A DNA stretch of 41,709 bases, taken from NCBI GenBank assembly GCA_003224855.1, contig QHZY01000046.1, positions 1 to 41,709 on the forward strand. The letters are read 5' to 3'. Under the pieces are notes generated by a model, which searched no databases, was not told the DNA's origin, and saw only the letters and a program-made list of their open reading frames with translations. The stretch is from Acidobacteriota bacterium. Lineage in GTDB: Bacteria > Acidobacteriota > Terriglobia > Terriglobales > Acidobacteriaceae. Of this stretch, positions 28,437-36,935 are shown one piece after another. A program made the position numbers and the translations under genes. Numbering within the stretch: the stretch's first letter is position 1; each line of letters starts with the position of its first letter.

Positions 28437-29585
28437 TTATCGATAGTTCACGCTAACCCACTTACGCTCCCGGGAACTGGCGAGGATGGCGTCGCACAGA
28501 ATCAATTCCTCATGGCCGGTTTCGAATGTCGGGAAGCTGCGTGGGGCGGAGAGATCTCCGGCAGCGATGTAAGCGTAGAAATCCTTAAATAACTGTGCGA
28601 AGGTGTCGGCGTAGCCTTCGGTATGGCCGCCGGGATAGGCAGAGTATCCGCGTGTGGCCGGGCTCATGAGCGCCGGGTCTTTCAGCATAATTTCGTTTGG
28701 CTGGGTGCGGCGGCCGATCCACAACGTGTTTGGATCTTCGGATTGCCATGCCAGCGAGCCTTCTGATCCGTCGATCTCCCAGCCAAGACGCGCTTTGCGG
28801 CCGGCACTGATCTGCGAGACCGTCATTACGCCGCGCAGGCCGCCTTCCAGGTGCAACAGCACGGAGCCGCAGTCGTCGGTGGTGATTTTCACATCATCGA
28901 ATTCGGCGGACGCAGCTTTCTGGAAGCTTTCTACTCGGCCGCGCGGCTTGCGCCGGACGGGGAGCATGGTCGCGAGATCGGCGCATACCTCGGTGACTTT
29001 GCGTCCGGTCAGCCAGGTGACAGTGTCGAGCACGTGGGTGCCGATATCGGAGATGGCGCGCAACTCGCCTCCCAGTTGCGATTCCAGGCGCCAGTTCCAG
29101 TCGGTGGGATAAAGAAGCCAATCTTGCAAGAAGCTGCCATGGACGAGGCGAGGCTCGCCGATTGCGCCTTTGGCGATCAGCGAGTGAGCTTCCTGAGCCA
29201 ACGGGTAATAGCGCAAGTTGTAGGTGACGCCGCCGACCCGCTTCTGTTTTTTGGCAACCTCAATCAACTCCGGGCTTTCGACGGTATCCATGGCGAGCGG
29301 TTTCTCGCACATAACGTGCTTTCCGGCTTCCAGAGCGGCTTTTGACTCTTCGAAATGGACGTTGTTGGGCGTGCAAACGTGGACCACGTCTACCGACTTG
29401 TCGGCGAGCAGGTCGTCAAGCGAGCTATAAGCGCGATCAACACCCAGGGTGTCGCGGTAGTGCTGGCTGCGGTCGGGGGAGCTGGCAAGCACTCCCTGAA
29501 CAGGGATGCCCTGGCGGCGGAGAGATTCGAGGTGGGCCTTGCCCACAAAGCCAACACCAATGACGGCGGCGCGAAGTTTGGCCAT
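28437..29585 (-). CDS. Gfo/Idh/MocA-family NAD(P)-dependent oxidoreductase
   Basis: The 382-residue protein has the Rossmann motif GVGFVG (9-14) at the N-terminus. VHVCTPNNVHFEESKAALEA and the family hallmark CEKPLAMD (about 94-101) follow. The C-terminal domain has the substrate-site motif SDIGTHVLDTVTWL (about 182-195). Family enzymes oxidise or reduce sugars, inositols or related polyols; the substrate is not evident. It starts 18 bases behind the Cys/Met-metabolism gene on the same strand. Despite its metabolic neighbours it may serve carbohydrate use with the LacI/TonB locus next door. There is no obvious Shine-Dalgarno, so translation may rely on coupling. Confidence 0.9.
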   Translation of the reverse strand: MAKLRAAVIGVGFVGKAHLESLRRQGIPVQGVLASSPDRSQHYRDTLGVDRAYSSLDDLLADKSVDVVHVCTPNNVHFEESKAALEAGKHVMCEKPLAMDTVESPELIEVAKKQKRVGGVTYNLRYYPLAQEAHSLIAKGAIGEPRLVHGSFLQDWLLYPTDWNWRLESQLGGELRAISDIGTHVLDTVTWLTGRKVTEVCADLATMLPVRRKPRGRVESFQKAASAEFDDVKITTDDCGSVLLHLEGGLRGVMTVSQISAGRKARLGWEIDGSEGSLAWQSEDPNTLWIGRRTQPNEIMLKDPALMSPATRGYSAYPGGHTEGYADTFAQLFKDFYAYIAAGDLSAPRSFPTFETGHEELILCDAILASSRERKWVSVNYR

Positions 29586-29603
29586 AAGAATGAGAATCGC
29601 AGG

Positions 29604-30806
29604 CTAACTTACGTGTGCGTGCTCGCGCACCGGGCTGACTACGGCGAGACCACGCTCGAGATCAGCGATGAGATCATCCGCGTTCTCTATGCCGACGGAA
29701 AGCCGAATCAGTTGGTCGGTGACGCCCATCTTTTGGCGATGCTCGGCGGAAATCATGGCGTGTGAAGTAAGGACTGGAATGGTAACCAGCGAGTCCACGC
29801 CGCCCAGGCTGGGTGCGAGCGTAAACAGGCTGAGTGATTCGGCGACCCGGCGCGCATCTTCACCGGTCCCATCTACTTCGAAACTAAGTACGCCGCCTCC
29901 GCCGTGCATTTGTTGAATGGCAAGCGCGCGCTGTGGATGTGAGTTCAGAAACGGATAGTTGACGGCCCGCACTTTGGGATGTTGCGACAGGAATTCAGCC
30001 ACCCGCAGCGTGTTCTGGTTGTGGCGCTGCACGCGAACGGCGAGTGTCTTTATTCCGCGAAGCAAAAGAAAGGCACCGTGGGGATCCATGTTGCAGCCGA
30101 AGGTTGTGCGGGCTTCATGGATCTGGTCGATCAAATCCTGTCTGCCGCACACGATGCCGCAGATCAGGTCACCGTGACCGGCAAAATACTTGGTGCCAGA
30201 GTGCATGACGAGATCGATACCGAACTCCGCGGGGCGCGTGTTTATCGGGGTAGCGAAGGTACTGTCCACCATCGAGATCAGGTTGTGTTTGCGCGCGATC
30301 CCGGCGATGCGGTGCAGGTCGACAACCCGCAGCGTGGGGTTGGTGGGTGATTCAACGTAGATAAGCTTCGTATTGGGGCGGATGGCGCGAGTGTGTTGAT
30401 CGTAGTCGATGGTATTAACGAAAGTGGTCTCAACCCCGAATCGCGGCAGCACAGAGCTGAAGAATTTGGTGGCGCCGCCGTAGATGTCGCGTTGTGCAAC
30501 CACATGGTCGCCGGCCTTGAGCAGCGCGAGCGCAGTGGCAGTAATGGCGGACATCCCGGAAGAAAAAACCAGCCCGGCATCTACACTTTCGAGTTCCGCG
30601 ATTGCCTTCTCGGCTACCGTGTTCGTAGGATTTCCATAGCGCGTGTAGAACCGATCGGTATGGGTCGCGCGGAGCTGCTCGTCGTTATCGGTGACTTCGA
30701 ACGTGGAAGTCTGATAAATGGGAGTTGCGAGTGGGCCATTCTTCTTGCTCAGATCGGAACCGGCCCGGACGGATTGGGTTTCAAAATGGTGCTTGCGTGA
30801 TGTCAT
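29604..30806 (-). CDS. Cys/Met-metabolism PLP-dependent enzyme (cystathionine gamma-synthase/lyase type)
   Basis: The 400-residue protein is a full-length trans-sulfuration enzyme: the TRYGNPTNTVAEKAIAELE N-terminal motif, the SSGMSAI loop binding the cofactor phosphate (82-88), and the aspartate in MVDSTFATP (D181). The PLP lysine K206 lies in MHSGTKYFAGHGD. The active-site arginine region near LVTIPVLTSH precedes the C-terminal helix IGIENADDLIADLE-like segment. Members make or break cystathionine or use O-acyl-homoserine; this family is hard to subdivide by eye, so no symbol is assigned. AAGGAG lies 5 bases before the ATG. It follows ilvE after 12 bases and precedes the Gfo/Idh gene, likely as one operon. 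Confidence 0.92.
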   Translation of the reverse strand: MTSRKHHFETQSVRAGSDLSKKNGPLATPIYQTSTFEVTDNDEQLRATHTDRFYTRYGNPTNTVAEKAIAELESVDAGLVFSSGMSAITATALALLKAGDHVVAQRDIYGGATKFFSSVLPRFGVETTFVNTIDYDQHTRAIRPNTKLIYVESPTNPTLRVVDLHRIAGIARKHNLISMVDSTFATPINTRPAEFGIDLVMHSGTKYFAGHGDLICGIVCGRQDLIDQIHEARTTFGCNMDPHGAFLLLRGIKTLAVRVQRHNQNTLRVAEFLSQHPKVRAVNYPFLNSHPQRALAIQQMHGGGGVLSFEVDGTGEDARRVAESLSLFTLAPSLGGVDSLVTIPVLTSHAMISAEHRQKMGVTDQLIRLSVGIENADDLIADLERGLAVVSPVREHAHVS

Positions 30807-30818
30807 GTTCTCTCCTTC

Positions 30819-31757
30819 TCACGCGCCGACAGTTTCAGACGCGGTGACCAGCGAAAGCCATTCAGCAGAACGCGCATGACAGCCGCTGGTCAGTTGGTCA
30901 AACGCTTTCTGCAATGCGCGCGTGATGGGGCCAGCTTTGCCGCTGCCGATAATGCGAAAGTCGATTTCGCGAAGTCCGATGACCTCGGCAGCAGTGCCGC
31001 ATACAAACACTTCGTCTGCGATGTAAAGCTGGTCACGCGAGATCGGCTCTTCCGTTACTTTGTAGCCCAGATCGCGGGCCAGAATAATCAGACTGTCGCG
31101 GGTGATGCCTTCAAGAATTGAGCCACGCGGCGGTGTATAGATTTTTCCGTCGCGCGCCATGAACAGATTTTCCCCGGTGCATTCGGCGACGTAACCCTGG
31201 GGATCAAGCATGATGGCTTCATCAAAGCCGGCACGCTGCGATTCGGTCTTGGCGAGAATCGAGCTGACATAATTGCCCGCGACCTTGGCCTTGGTCATGG
31301 CGATATTCGGATGCAGGCGAGTGAAGGATGCAATGTTGGCGCGAATGCCGTTCTCTTTGGCTTCTTTTCCCAGAAAGGCTGTCCATTCCCAGACAGCAAT
31401 AAGCAGGCGAGGCTTGCCGCTATCTACCACCAGATTCATTGCGCCGTCGAGATATATCACCGGCCGGATGTAACAGGCGGAGAATTTATTGGCGAGGATG
31501 GTTTTGTTGATGGCATCGATCAGGTATTCGCGGTCCCAGGCGAGATCGCGAAAACCCACGATCTGAGCCGAGTCCAAAAGGCGATCGACATGCTCTTCCA
31601 TGCGCAGAACTGCCGGCCCGCGATCAGTGGCATAGCAGCGAATCCCCTCAAACACCGTATATCCGTAGTGCAAACCAGCGTTTACAACGGGAACTGAAGC
31701 CTGGGCCGCGTCTTTGAGTCCATCGTCAACCCAGACATATTTTGCAGCATTCGGCAT
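30819..31757 (-). CDS. ilvE: Branched-chain amino-acid aminotransferase
   Basis: Start ATG 31757 is chosen because a promoter (TTGCCG-N17-TACTCT) lies just upstream and a longer frame to 31823 would begin inside its -35 box. The 312-residue protein has the fold-type IV PLP layout: HYGYTVFEGIRCY (30-42), RP around residue 98, the PLP lysine K158 in MTKAKVAGNYVSS, EAIMLDPQGYVAECTGENLF and the phosphate-binding FVCGTAAEVIGLREID near the end. It transfers amino groups between branched-chain amino acids and 2-oxoglutarate. It heads a minus-strand transcription unit with the trans-sulfuration and Gfo/Idh genes. It is divergent from the SDR gene. Confidence 0.95.
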   Translation of the reverse strand: MPNAAKYVWVDDGLKDAAQASVPVVNAGLHYGYTVFEGIRCYATDRGPAVLRMEEHVDRLLDSAQIVGFRDLAWDREYLIDAINKTILANKFSACYIRPVIYLDGAMNLVVDSGKPRLLIAVWEWTAFLGKEAKENGIRANIASFTRLHPNIAMTKAKVAGNYVSSILAKTESQRAGFDEAIMLDPQGYVAECTGENLFMARDGKIYTPPRGSILEGITRDSLIILARDLGYKVTEEPISRDQLYIADEVFVCGTAAEVIGLREIDFRIIGSGKAGPITRALQKAFDQLTSGCHARSAEWLSLVTASETVGA

Positions 31758-31794
31758 TTGCGAGACCCCGGAGAGGACTGGAATAGACCTTTCA

Positions 31795-31823
31795 AGAGTA
31801 TCGTTCCCTGCATAACTCGGCAA
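31795..31823 (-). promoter_or_regulatory. Promoter of the ilvE operon
   Basis: On the minus strand TTGCCG (31823-31818) and TACTCT (31800-31795) are separated by 17 bases. This gives a leader of about 30 bases before the ATG at 31757. Confidence 0.5.
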
Positions 31824-31837
31824 GTTGTGGCGTGCCT

Positions 31838-31843
31838 TATAAT
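31838..31843 (+). promoter_or_regulatory. -10 box TATAAT of the SDR gene (candidate leaderless promoter)
   Basis: A perfect TATAAT ends 9 bases before the ATG at 31853, with CGCGGGCCT between and no ribosome-binding site. A longer frame from a GTG at 31832 would overlap the box, so the ATG is preferred. Confidence 0.55.
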
Positions 31844-31852
31844 CGCGGGCCT

Positions 31853-32641
31853 ATGGAAACAGGATTGAAGAATCGAGTAGCGGTTGTCGCGGCTTCCAGC
31901 CAGGGAATAGGACGCGCCACGGCTGAGGCATTTGCCGCCGAAGGTTGCAAGGTGGCCATGTGCGCGCGCAATGCGGAGGCGCTGGAAGCGGCAGCTGCGC
32001 AGATAAGGGGCAAGTACAAAGCCGAGGTGTTTGCTTCGGCCGTCGATGTGACGAATGAAGCGGCAGTGCAGTCGTTTGTTAAATCGGTAGTGGGAAAATT
32101 CGGCAGTGTCGATATCTGCGTTACCAATGCCGGTGGTCCACCCGCTAAGCGCTTTTTAGCGGCCACCGTAGAGGAGTGGCGCCAGGCGTTGGACGCTAAC
32201 CTTCTGAGCGCGGTGTACTTTGCGCGGGAGGTGATCCCGCATATGCAGAAGAAGCGATGGGGGCGGATCATTACCATAACCTCAATTACAACCAAGCAAC
32301 CGGTAACAGATCTGGTTTTGTCGAACGCAGTGCGCGCGGGGGTTGTCGGATTGGTTAAGAGCCTGGCCAATGAGTTCGGGCAGGACGGCATTCTGGTTAA
32401 CAACGTTGGGCCGGGCTATACGGCAACCGATAGGCTGAAGCAACTGTCCAAAGCCCGGGCTACCAGTTTGGGAATTTCCGAAGGCGAGATTTTCAAGATG
32501 TGGGCAGCTGAATCCGCGCTGAAAAGGGTAGCAGAGCCGGGTGAGGTGGCGGATACAATTGTCTGGCTGGCTTCCGAGCGAGCTTCGTTCATCACCGGAC
32601 AAACCATCCTGGTGGATGGGGGTGCGTACAAAGGCCTGTAA
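31853..32641 (+). CDS. Short-chain dehydrogenase/reductase with atypical catalytic residues
   Basis: The 262-residue protein is SDR-sized with the cofactor loop AASSQGIGRATAEAFAAEG (the TGxxxGxG motif reads ASSQGIG) and the NAGGPP motif. The catalytic region departs from the norm. The serine is present in IITITSITT, but the YxxxK pair is replaced: the aligned stretch reads VLSNAVRAGVVGLVK, with S for Y and R for K. The rest, NNVGPGYTATDRL and the end TGQTILVDGGAYKGL, is FabG-like. Either it uses a different mechanism, or it belongs to the known SDR subgroup with SN..R in this place. It is divergent from ilvE and stands alone before the long receptor block. Confidence 0.88.
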   Translation: METGLKNRVAVVAASSQGIGRATAEAFAAEGCKVAMCARNAEALEAAAAQIRGKYKAEVFASAVDVTNEAAVQSFVKSVVGKFGSVDICVTNAGGPPAKRFLAATVEEWRQALDANLLSAVYFAREVIPHMQKKRWGRIITITSITTKQPVTDLVLSNAVRAGVVGLVKSLANEFGQDGILVNNVGPGYTATDRLKQLSKARATSLGISEGEIFKMWAAESALKRVAEPGEVADTIVWLASERASFITGQTILVDGGAYKGL

Positions 32642-32785
32642 CAAATGTTTCAGGCGCTCAGGTTTTGTAACAAGTTATTGCCAATTAAGTTCCTTTTCCA
32701 GTAAGCTGACTGCCATCTCTTTAGACGCACAGGGGTGCAATCGCACCCAGAAATGTGTACCCAACCGAATCTTGTAGGGGGGAAC

Positions 32786-35700
32786 ATGCCGAGCCATTCC
32801 GCCAAGTACATTTACCCAGTGCTGATTATGTGGATGATGACCGCTCAGATGTGGTCGCAGGGTGGGGCCACGGGCGCGATCACGGGAACAGTGCAGGACC
32901 CGAGCGGCGCGGTAGTGGCCAACGCCGAAGTGCGGATCATAAATCAGGAGACTGGCACCGTGACCCGCACGGTGAAAACGGACGCGAATGGCGCCTTTGC
33001 CGCTCCGCTAATGCCAGTGGGAACCTACACCGTGGCAGTGACAAGCGCCGGTTTTCAGGAAGCAAAGTTCCCCGGCGTGGCGGTGCGCGTGACCGAGACT
33101 ACGCGCATGGAAGCGAAACTGCGGACCACGACCGTTAAAGAACAGATCGAAGTGCAGGCGGTGGTGCAGTCGATCGATACGAGCACGGCAACCACGGGTC
33201 AAGCGCTTGAGGCAAAGACCATCCGTGAGCTGCCGCTGGCCACACAGAACTTTCATCAGCTGCTAAGCCTGTCAACCGGTGCACAGAGCGAACTGAATGC
33301 ATCCGCGCAACTGGGACGAGGCAACGTGCGCATCATTGTCAATGGCCAGCGCGAAGATAATAATAATTACCTGATCGAGGGAATCAGTGCGACCGATTAC
33401 AACGTTGGGCAAGCCACCAATGTTCCTTTGCCGAATCCGGATGTAGTTGGTGAATTCAAGGTGCAGACCTCGCTCTACGATGCCAGCCAGGGGCGCAATG
33501 GCGGCGGCAACGTAAATGCCATTCTCAAGACCGGTACCAAGACATTTCATGGTGATGCATACGAGTTTTTCCGCAATGACGTGTTGAATGCGAATGATTT
33601 CTTTCTGAATCGGGCTGGCCTTGATCGTCCGTCGGTGAAGCAGAACATCTTTGGCGGAAGCTTCGGCGGCCCGCTCGGACCGGCGGCTAAGCTCGGTTTC
33701 TTTTTCGTGAACTACCAGGGGACGCGGCAGCGCAGCGGGTTGTCGCCGGGAACGTTTATCAGCACCACCATTCCGGTGCTTCCGTCAGTGCGCGACGATG
33801 CGACGCTGGATTCAGTACTGGAATCGGCCTTTGGGGTCCCCAGTATCGATCCCGTGGTGCATAAACTGCTGTTATTTAAGAGCGACCAATTCGGTCAGAG
33901 CCCGGGTGGATTTCTGATTCCTTCCATACCGGGTACGGTTGGGCAGACCGGGCAATTCGTCATCAGTAAGCCGGGTAAGTACACCGACGATCAATTCACT
34001 ACAACATGGGATCGCGAATTTCGTGGCGGCAACGACAAAGTCGGAGCACGCTTCTTCTTTTCCAATGCCGAGTCGCTGCTGCCCTTCGGAGCCGGCGGAT
34101 TGCAGGCATCGCTCGGCGGCACGTTGGCCAGCAGCATCAGTGCCACAGACCTGAATTTCCCTTACGATCTGCCGGTGAATACACGGTTCTTCAGCGTGGA
34201 CGAAACGCACATGTTCTCGCTCAACCTGGTAAATGATTTCCGTTTCGGTTATGTACGCATCAACAACAGCCTGATCAATTCACCACCCGTTACGGCCGAT
34301 GATTTAGGTATCATTCGACCAACTAACAACATCACCCAATCGATTTACAAGTTCAGTCTTTCCAGTTTCCAGATTGGCCCTACTCCCCCCGCCGACCAGT
34401 TCCAGACGCAGAACAATTACAACTTCGTGGATAACATGAGCTGGGTGCACGGAGCGCACATCGTGCGATTCGGGGGTGATTACACTCGGGTGAATCTCGA
34501 CAAGTTGTTTCCGCAGACGTTTAACGGGCAGCTGTTCTTCGGGGCTCAGGGTGGCTTCAGTGACTTTCAGAATTTTCTGCAGGGCGCGGCCACCGGCAGT
34601 TTCGGCGGTGGCGGCATTTTCAACCATAAGTACAGAAACAACGATTATGGTTTGTTCGTGCAGGATGACTGGAAGGCGCGTCCGGACCTGACTTTGAACC
34701 TGGGGCTGCGCACCGAAGTCCTGGGAGCATTTTACGATGACCTCTGCCACATCGGAAACTTCGACCCGCAATTGGCGAATAGCGGAGAATATCCTCTGGT
34801 ATACGGAGGCTGCGCGAACAAGCTTGGAGTGGCGGGATTGACCGGCTCAGGCAATAACACGACTTACAAGAACAACTACGCGACGGGCTGGGGACCGCGC
34901 GTGGGCTTTGCCTGGGATATCTTCGGACGACATACGACAACTCTGCGTGGCGGATACGGCATTTACTACGTTCGCGAGGATGTTGGAACGGTCGATCAGC
35001 TCTCTTTTCAGGCTCCGTTCCTGCCCATCGCCGGGCTGCCAAATGCAGCGGGATGCCTTTCACAGTTTTTCGCGCCGGTTGATCCCAGCAATCCGCCCCC
35101 GCCGCAGTGTTTGTCAAACGGTGTGAACCTGAACGCTCTGCCCGCGGCCGGGACCCTCGATCCAGGATTTGTACCATGCCTAGGCACATTACTCGACTTT
35201 CCAGGGGGCGATACTCGCACCTTTCCGAATTTCGGCTGCGCGGGAGGCAGTGCGGGGCTGGTTCCTTCCAATCTGCTTTTCGTGCTTACGGTACCCAGGC
35301 GTTTCCAGGTCCCGAGCACGCAACAATGGAACCTGACTCTGCAGCGCGATCTGGGAAAGAATTGGGTGCTTGAGGTTGGTTACGTGGGCACTCATGCCCT
35401 TCACCTGCGCGAGACACGGACTAACATTCAGGCTGCCTTGGCTACCAGTCTTCACCCGTTAACGGTGCAGACTGCAAACGGGCCGGTGCAGCTTACCGAG
35501 AGTACTGTGAGTAATGGACCAGCGCGATCGAATCTGACAGGAGTAAACGGTTACGGCGGATTTCAGATTTTTGCGAATGACGCTTACTCTCACTATAACT
35601 CGCTGCAGACGACCTTATCGCGCCGATGGGGAGCGGGATACTTCCAGGGTGCTTACACGTTCTCCAAGTCCACCGACGCAACCTCCAGTGGAAACACCGC

Positions 35701-36373
35701 TTTGAATACGGCGTTTAACGACGAGAGCGACCTTAAGTTCTCGCGTGGCTTATCAGATTTTGATCGCAAACACCGGCTGAGCGTCAGCTACCGATATGAT
35801 CTGCCATTTTTTGCCGGAGCGCAGGGCTTCAAGCGTACGATGCTCGGCGGTTGGTCGGTAAGCGGCATCACGATCTTCCAATCGGGAACACCATTTTCGG
35901 TGCTTGATTCTGCAGCAGGGTCGGCCTATCTGGCGACCTTCTTGTCTTTTGCGGCATTGGGAGCTGATCTGGCGCCAGGGCGGACCGTCTCGTCGGGTTT
36001 GACGCACGGTGATATTCACAGCAGGCTTGACGGGTATGTTGACCTGAATAACTTTACGACCGCCTCGCTTGCCGACCCGGCCGGATGCCAGGCTGATCCC
36101 TCGAACGCCTGCACCACCAATTTTGGGACGCTTGGCCGCAACATTTACCGCGGGCCGTTCCAACAGAACTGGGATTTCTCACTGATAAAGAATTTTCGAT
36201 TAACCGAACGCCAAAATATGCGGTTCACGGTTGATTTCTTTAACATCTGGAACCATGCCAATTTTGCCAGCCCCTCTTCCAATGATGTTGAGAACCCGGG
36301 AGCATTCGGCAAAATCGTAAGCACAGTAGGCAATCCCCGTTTGATCCAGCTTTCTTTGCGATGGGCGTTCTGA
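32786..36373 (+). CDS. Oar-like TonB-dependent outer-membrane receptor
   Basis: ATG 32786 follows AGGGGGG at a good distance and starts a signal peptide (about 1-30, ending MWSQG). The 1195-residue protein has a carboxypeptidase-regulatory-like beta domain (about 30-115, GAITGTVQDPSGAVVANAEV). The plug (about 130-260) has ELPLATQNFHQLLSLSTG, NYLIEGISATDYNV and the intact plug end VNAILKTGTKTFHGDAYEFF. A long 22-strand-type barrel ends SLRWAF, with a terminal aromatic residue as outer-membrane proteins require. Such receptors import large or scarce substrates, often oligosaccharides or peptides, using TonB energy; no ligand can be assigned. It is the intact counterpart of the broken receptor 4 kb upstream. 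Its stop overlaps the next start as TGATG. Confidence 0.95.
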   Translation: MPSHSAKYIYPVLIMWMMTAQMWSQGGATGAITGTVQDPSGAVVANAEVRIINQETGTVTRTVKTDANGAFAAPLMPVGTYTVAVTSAGFQEAKFPGVAVRVTETTRMEAKLRTTTVKEQIEVQAVVQSIDTSTATTGQALEAKTIRELPLATQNFHQLLSLSTGAQSELNASAQLGRGNVRIIVNGQREDNNNYLIEGISATDYNVGQATNVPLPNPDVVGEFKVQTSLYDASQGRNGGGNVNAILKTGTKTFHGDAYEFFRNDVLNANDFFLNRAGLDRPSVKQNIFGGSFGGPLGPAAKLGFFFVNYQGTRQRSGLSPGTFISTTIPVLPSVRDDATLDSVLESAFGVPSIDPVVHKLLLFKSDQFGQSPGGFLIPSIPGTVGQTGQFVISKPGKYTDDQFTTTWDREFRGGNDKVGARFFFSNAESLLPFGAGGLQASLGGTLASSISATDLNFPYDLPVNTRFFSVDETHMFSLNLVNDFRFGYVRINNSLINSPPVTADDLGIIRPTNNITQSIYKFSLSSFQIGPTPPADQFQTQNNYNFVDNMSWVHGAHIVRFGGDYTRVNLDKLFPQTFNGQLFFGAQGGFSDFQNFLQGAATGSFGGGGIFNHKYRNNDYGLFVQDDWKARPDLTLNLGLRTEVLGAFYDDLCHIGNFDPQLANSGEYPLVYGGCANKLGVAGLTGSGNNTTYKNNYATGWGPRVGFAWDIFGRHTTTLRGGYGIYYVREDVGTVDQLSFQAPFLPIAGLPNAAGCLSQFFAPVDPSNPPPPQCLSNGVNLNALPAAGTLDPGFVPCLGTLLDFPGGDTRTFPNFGCAGGSAGLVPSNLLFVLTVPRRFQVPSTQQWNLTLQRDLGKNWVLEVGYVGTHALHLRETRTNIQAALATSLHPLTVQTANGPVQLTESTVSNGPARSNLTGVNGYGGFQIFANDAYSHYNSLQTTLSRRWGAGYFQGAYTFSKSTDATSSGNTALNTAFNDESDLKFSRGLSDFDRKHRLSVSYRYDLPFFAGAQGFKRTMLGGWSVSGITIFQSGTPFSVLDSAAGSAYLATFLSFAALGADLAPGRTVSSGLTHGDIHSRLDGYVDLNNFTTASLADPAGCQADPSNACTTNFGTLGRNIYRGPFQQNWDFSLIKNFRLTERQNMRFTVDFFNIWNHANFASPSSNDVENPGAFGKIVSTVGNPRLIQLSLRWAF

Positions 36374-36933
36374 TGACCGCGAATGAGGCTTCTACGCGCA
36401 TCCCGTTGCTTGAGCGTGAGCAGGTCACGCCCGAGTTGGCTTCGGTGTATGACGCGCTGCTGGCCCAGCGCGGCGTGGTGCCGAACATGTTCAAAACCGT
36501 GGCGCATGTTCCGTCATTGGCGCTGGCGTTTGCCGCTTTGCTGAAGGCACTTCTGAGCGACGGCGCTTTGCCAGGCTGGTACAAAGAGCTGGTTGCTACC
36601 CGCATGTCATTCCTGTGTGGATCGGAGTACGCAACCAAAGCGCACTCAATTTCAGCCCGGCAGAAGGGCGCCACCGAAGAGCAGATTTCAGCGGCCCGGT
36701 CGAGCTTCGAGTCGGGACCGTTCAGTGACGCTGAAAAAGTGGGGTTTCGCTGTACGGAGAAGTTGCACCACTCAGGCAGGGAACTGGACGACGCGAGCTT
36801 TGCCGAGCTCAAGGCAGCTTTCTCCGTTCCGGCGATTGTTGAACTGGTGGCAGCGGCTTCGATCTTCGAATTCTTTCCCCGCTTTGTGGATGGGCTCCGC
36901 ATCCCGGTAACGCCGAATCCGAGGAACAGCTGA
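36373..36933 (+). CDS. AhpD/carboxymuconolactone-decarboxylase-like protein lacking the redox cysteines
   Basis: Start ATG 36373 overlaps the receptor stop by one base (TGATG), giving 186 residues; an ATG at 36361 would lie inside the receptor gene. It has the all-helical CMD fold with the AhpD-like spacing E72-x11-S84-E-Y-A87-T-K-A-H91 in KELVATRMSFLCGSEYATKA. In AhpD and its peroxidase relatives the positions of S84 and A87 are the CxxC cysteines. Both are substituted here, though a cysteine occurs at 82. Glutamate and histidine of the proton relay are kept. It is therefore unlikely to act as a thiol peroxidase and may be a non-redox family member. It belongs to the long plus-strand operon (2-base gap to the aminotransferase remnant). 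Confidence 0.82.
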   Translation: MTANEASTRIPLLEREQVTPELASVYDALLAQRGVVPNMFKTVAHVPSLALAFAALLKALLSDGALPGWYKELVATRMSFLCGSEYATKAHSISARQKGATEEQISAARSSFESGPFSDAEKVGFRCTEKLHHSGRELDDASFAELKAAFSVPAIVELVAAASIFEFFPRFVDGLRIPVTPNPRNS

Positions 36934-36935
36934 TC

